The position numbers were made by a program, and so were the translations under genes. From a virus, in the IMG/VR virus record IMGVR_UViG_3300042907_000045, positions 1 to 29,897 of that record: a stretch of DNA of 29,897 nt. One strand, 5' to 3'. Shown piece after piece: positions 29,332 to 29,897 of this stretch; within the stretch, counting starts at the first letter, position 1; each line of letters starts with the position of its first letter. The notes beneath the pieces are model-generated. The model saw only the letters and a program-made list of their open reading frames with translations. It was not told where the DNA came from and did not search any database.

Positions 29332-29897
29332 TATTTCCAAAGTCACTTCTCCATTAGGACAAAAAGTATTATACACATGATAAGGCATCTCTAATCTTAC
29401 CCTGTTATCTCCATTGTCAAAGTATGTACCGTATTGAGTAAAATTACCTTGAAGATTAAGATTACAATTTTCAACAAAATTAGTAATGCTTCCTGCTGGA
29501 ATAGTTGTCTGAACATCCCACTGTACTCCATTACAAAAGAAAGTCATAGTATTTTGTGGAGGTATACTATCCCACTCTAATGCCTGACTATAGGCTGTAT
29601 ATATAGCAGGAATCTGACAGTTGGTCCATGATGGAATCACTACTGATAGATTCATCTGCCATCCTGCAGCATAGTCTAGTAGGTCATTATTCAATGGTAT
29701 GAATGTAGGCTGTCCATCTATATCAAAGTCATAGTCATCTGAGAATGTAAACTCTAGGTATAAATCCTGGAGTATCTGCTGAGTATCCGATAAGATAGTA
29801 GTGATGTTAGCTCTATCCATCTGTATAATATCAAAGCAATACAGCTCTAAATTAAAGATAGTGACATTCTCATAGGGAGTAACTCCTGTAGGTACTA
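29320..29897 (-). CDS. Tail completion/terminator-like protein, C-terminal part (238 aa, split by the contig ends)
   Basis: This is the continuation of the gene beginning at 266 across the circular junction. The frame enters open from base 29897 (the repeat copy) and stops at 29320-29322. An ATG at 29820 (MDRANITTILSDTQQILQDL) could be taken for a start, but it is codon 73 of the full frame. The middle part (NNDLLDYAAGWQMNLSVVIP, then CQIPA) completes a tail-terminator-like fold. The last 90 residues (about 150-238) contain beta-type sequence with several Cys and no recognised family, which may be an added domain. Confidence 0.75.
   Translation of the reverse strand, partial: VPTGVTPYENVTIFNLELYCFDIIQMDRANITTILSDTQQILQDLYLEFTFSDDYDFDIDGQPTFIPLNNDLLDYAAGWQMNLSVVIPSWTNCQIPAIYTAYSQALEWDSIPPQNTMTFFCNGVQWDVQTTIPAGSITNFVENCNLNLQGNFTQYGTYFDNGDNRVRLEMPYHVYNTFCPNGEVTLEIEQI
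29771..29897. repeat. Terminal repeat, right copy (assembly circularity)
   Basis: These bases are identical to positions 1-127. One copy should be removed when drawing the 29,770-bp circle. The exact length and the position inside a continuous gene argue against a true direct terminal repeat, though they do not show how the phage DNA ends are made. Confidence 0.95.

Noticed and set aside
1-29897. tRNA genes, CRISPR arrays, insertion sequences and integrase
   Set aside because: By eye I saw no cloverleaf with a TTC-loop signature, no regularly spaced repeats, no inverted-repeat-flanked transposase and no tyrosine or serine recombinase protein. A tRNA or repeat-finding program could still find a degenerate case.

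Overview
The window is a complete phage genome assembled as a circle. Its last 127 bases repeat its first 127, so the unit genome is 29,770 bp and the ends fall at an arbitrary point inside a tail gene. It is a small tailed phage with a siphovirus plan: a 683-residue tape measure with long-tail tip genes, an HK97-type head module and a PBSX-type large terminase. No integrase, tRNA or CRISPR array was seen. The likely host is a Bacteroidetes bacterium, probably Flavobacteriia-like. Reasons are the AT-rich, Shine-Dalgarno-poor starts, TAnnTTTG-type promoter boxes and several protein families typical of Bacteroidetes phages (MADKKISQLT fibres, NYKKYQ replication initiators, NinG, ERF, a unimolecular spanin).

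Layout: nearly everything is on the minus strand, so transcription runs from high to low coordinates. The early region (about 11.7-20.4 kb) has three units, each headed by a TATATTTGCATAT element 30-33 nt before the start codon. Unit one (20.4-19.1 kb) holds small proteins and a DnaA-like DNA-binding protein. Unit two (19.0-13.6 kb) starts with a cargo block of a DUF6378-like protein, a thymidylate-synthase-family enzyme and an asparagine-synthetase-like amidotransferase. It continues with a MazG-like pyrophosphohydrolase, a PD-(D/E)XK nuclease, a replication initiator, a DnaB-like helicase and NinG. Unit three (13.5-11.7 kb) holds an ERF annealase, a YqaJ-type exonuclease, a small protein with an SSB-like acidic tip and a repressor-like protein. 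Membrane and sigma-like proteins and the terminase genes follow (11.6-8.8 kb).

The late genes fall into four units. Each is headed by the same bipartite motif, (A/G)AAC - 14 or 15 nt - T(A/G)TAATATAGTT, ending 0-2 nt before the ATG. They are: fibre, tail tip, tape measure and tail completion (8.7 kb across the junction to 29.3 kb); one tail-completion-like gene (29.3-28.9 kb); protease/scaffold, capsid and probable tail tube, ending at a terminator (27.6-25.1 kb); and portal, connector, holin, endolysin, spanin and exonuclease, ending at a terminator (25.05-20.5 kb). Two related genes with an 80-nt overlap lie alone on the plus strand at 27.7-28.9 kb and may be tail assembly chaperones.

The points most worth pursuing are: the cargo block, whose thymidylate synthase homologue carries the Asn-to-Asp change that marks dCMP-using enzymes, beside a glutamine amidotransferase, which suggests a cytosine-hypermodification pathway; the late promoter motif, which predicts leaderless mRNAs and perhaps a phage sigma factor; and the extreme CpG depletion of the late half (about 2 per kb sampled) against the early half (about 31 per kb sampled).
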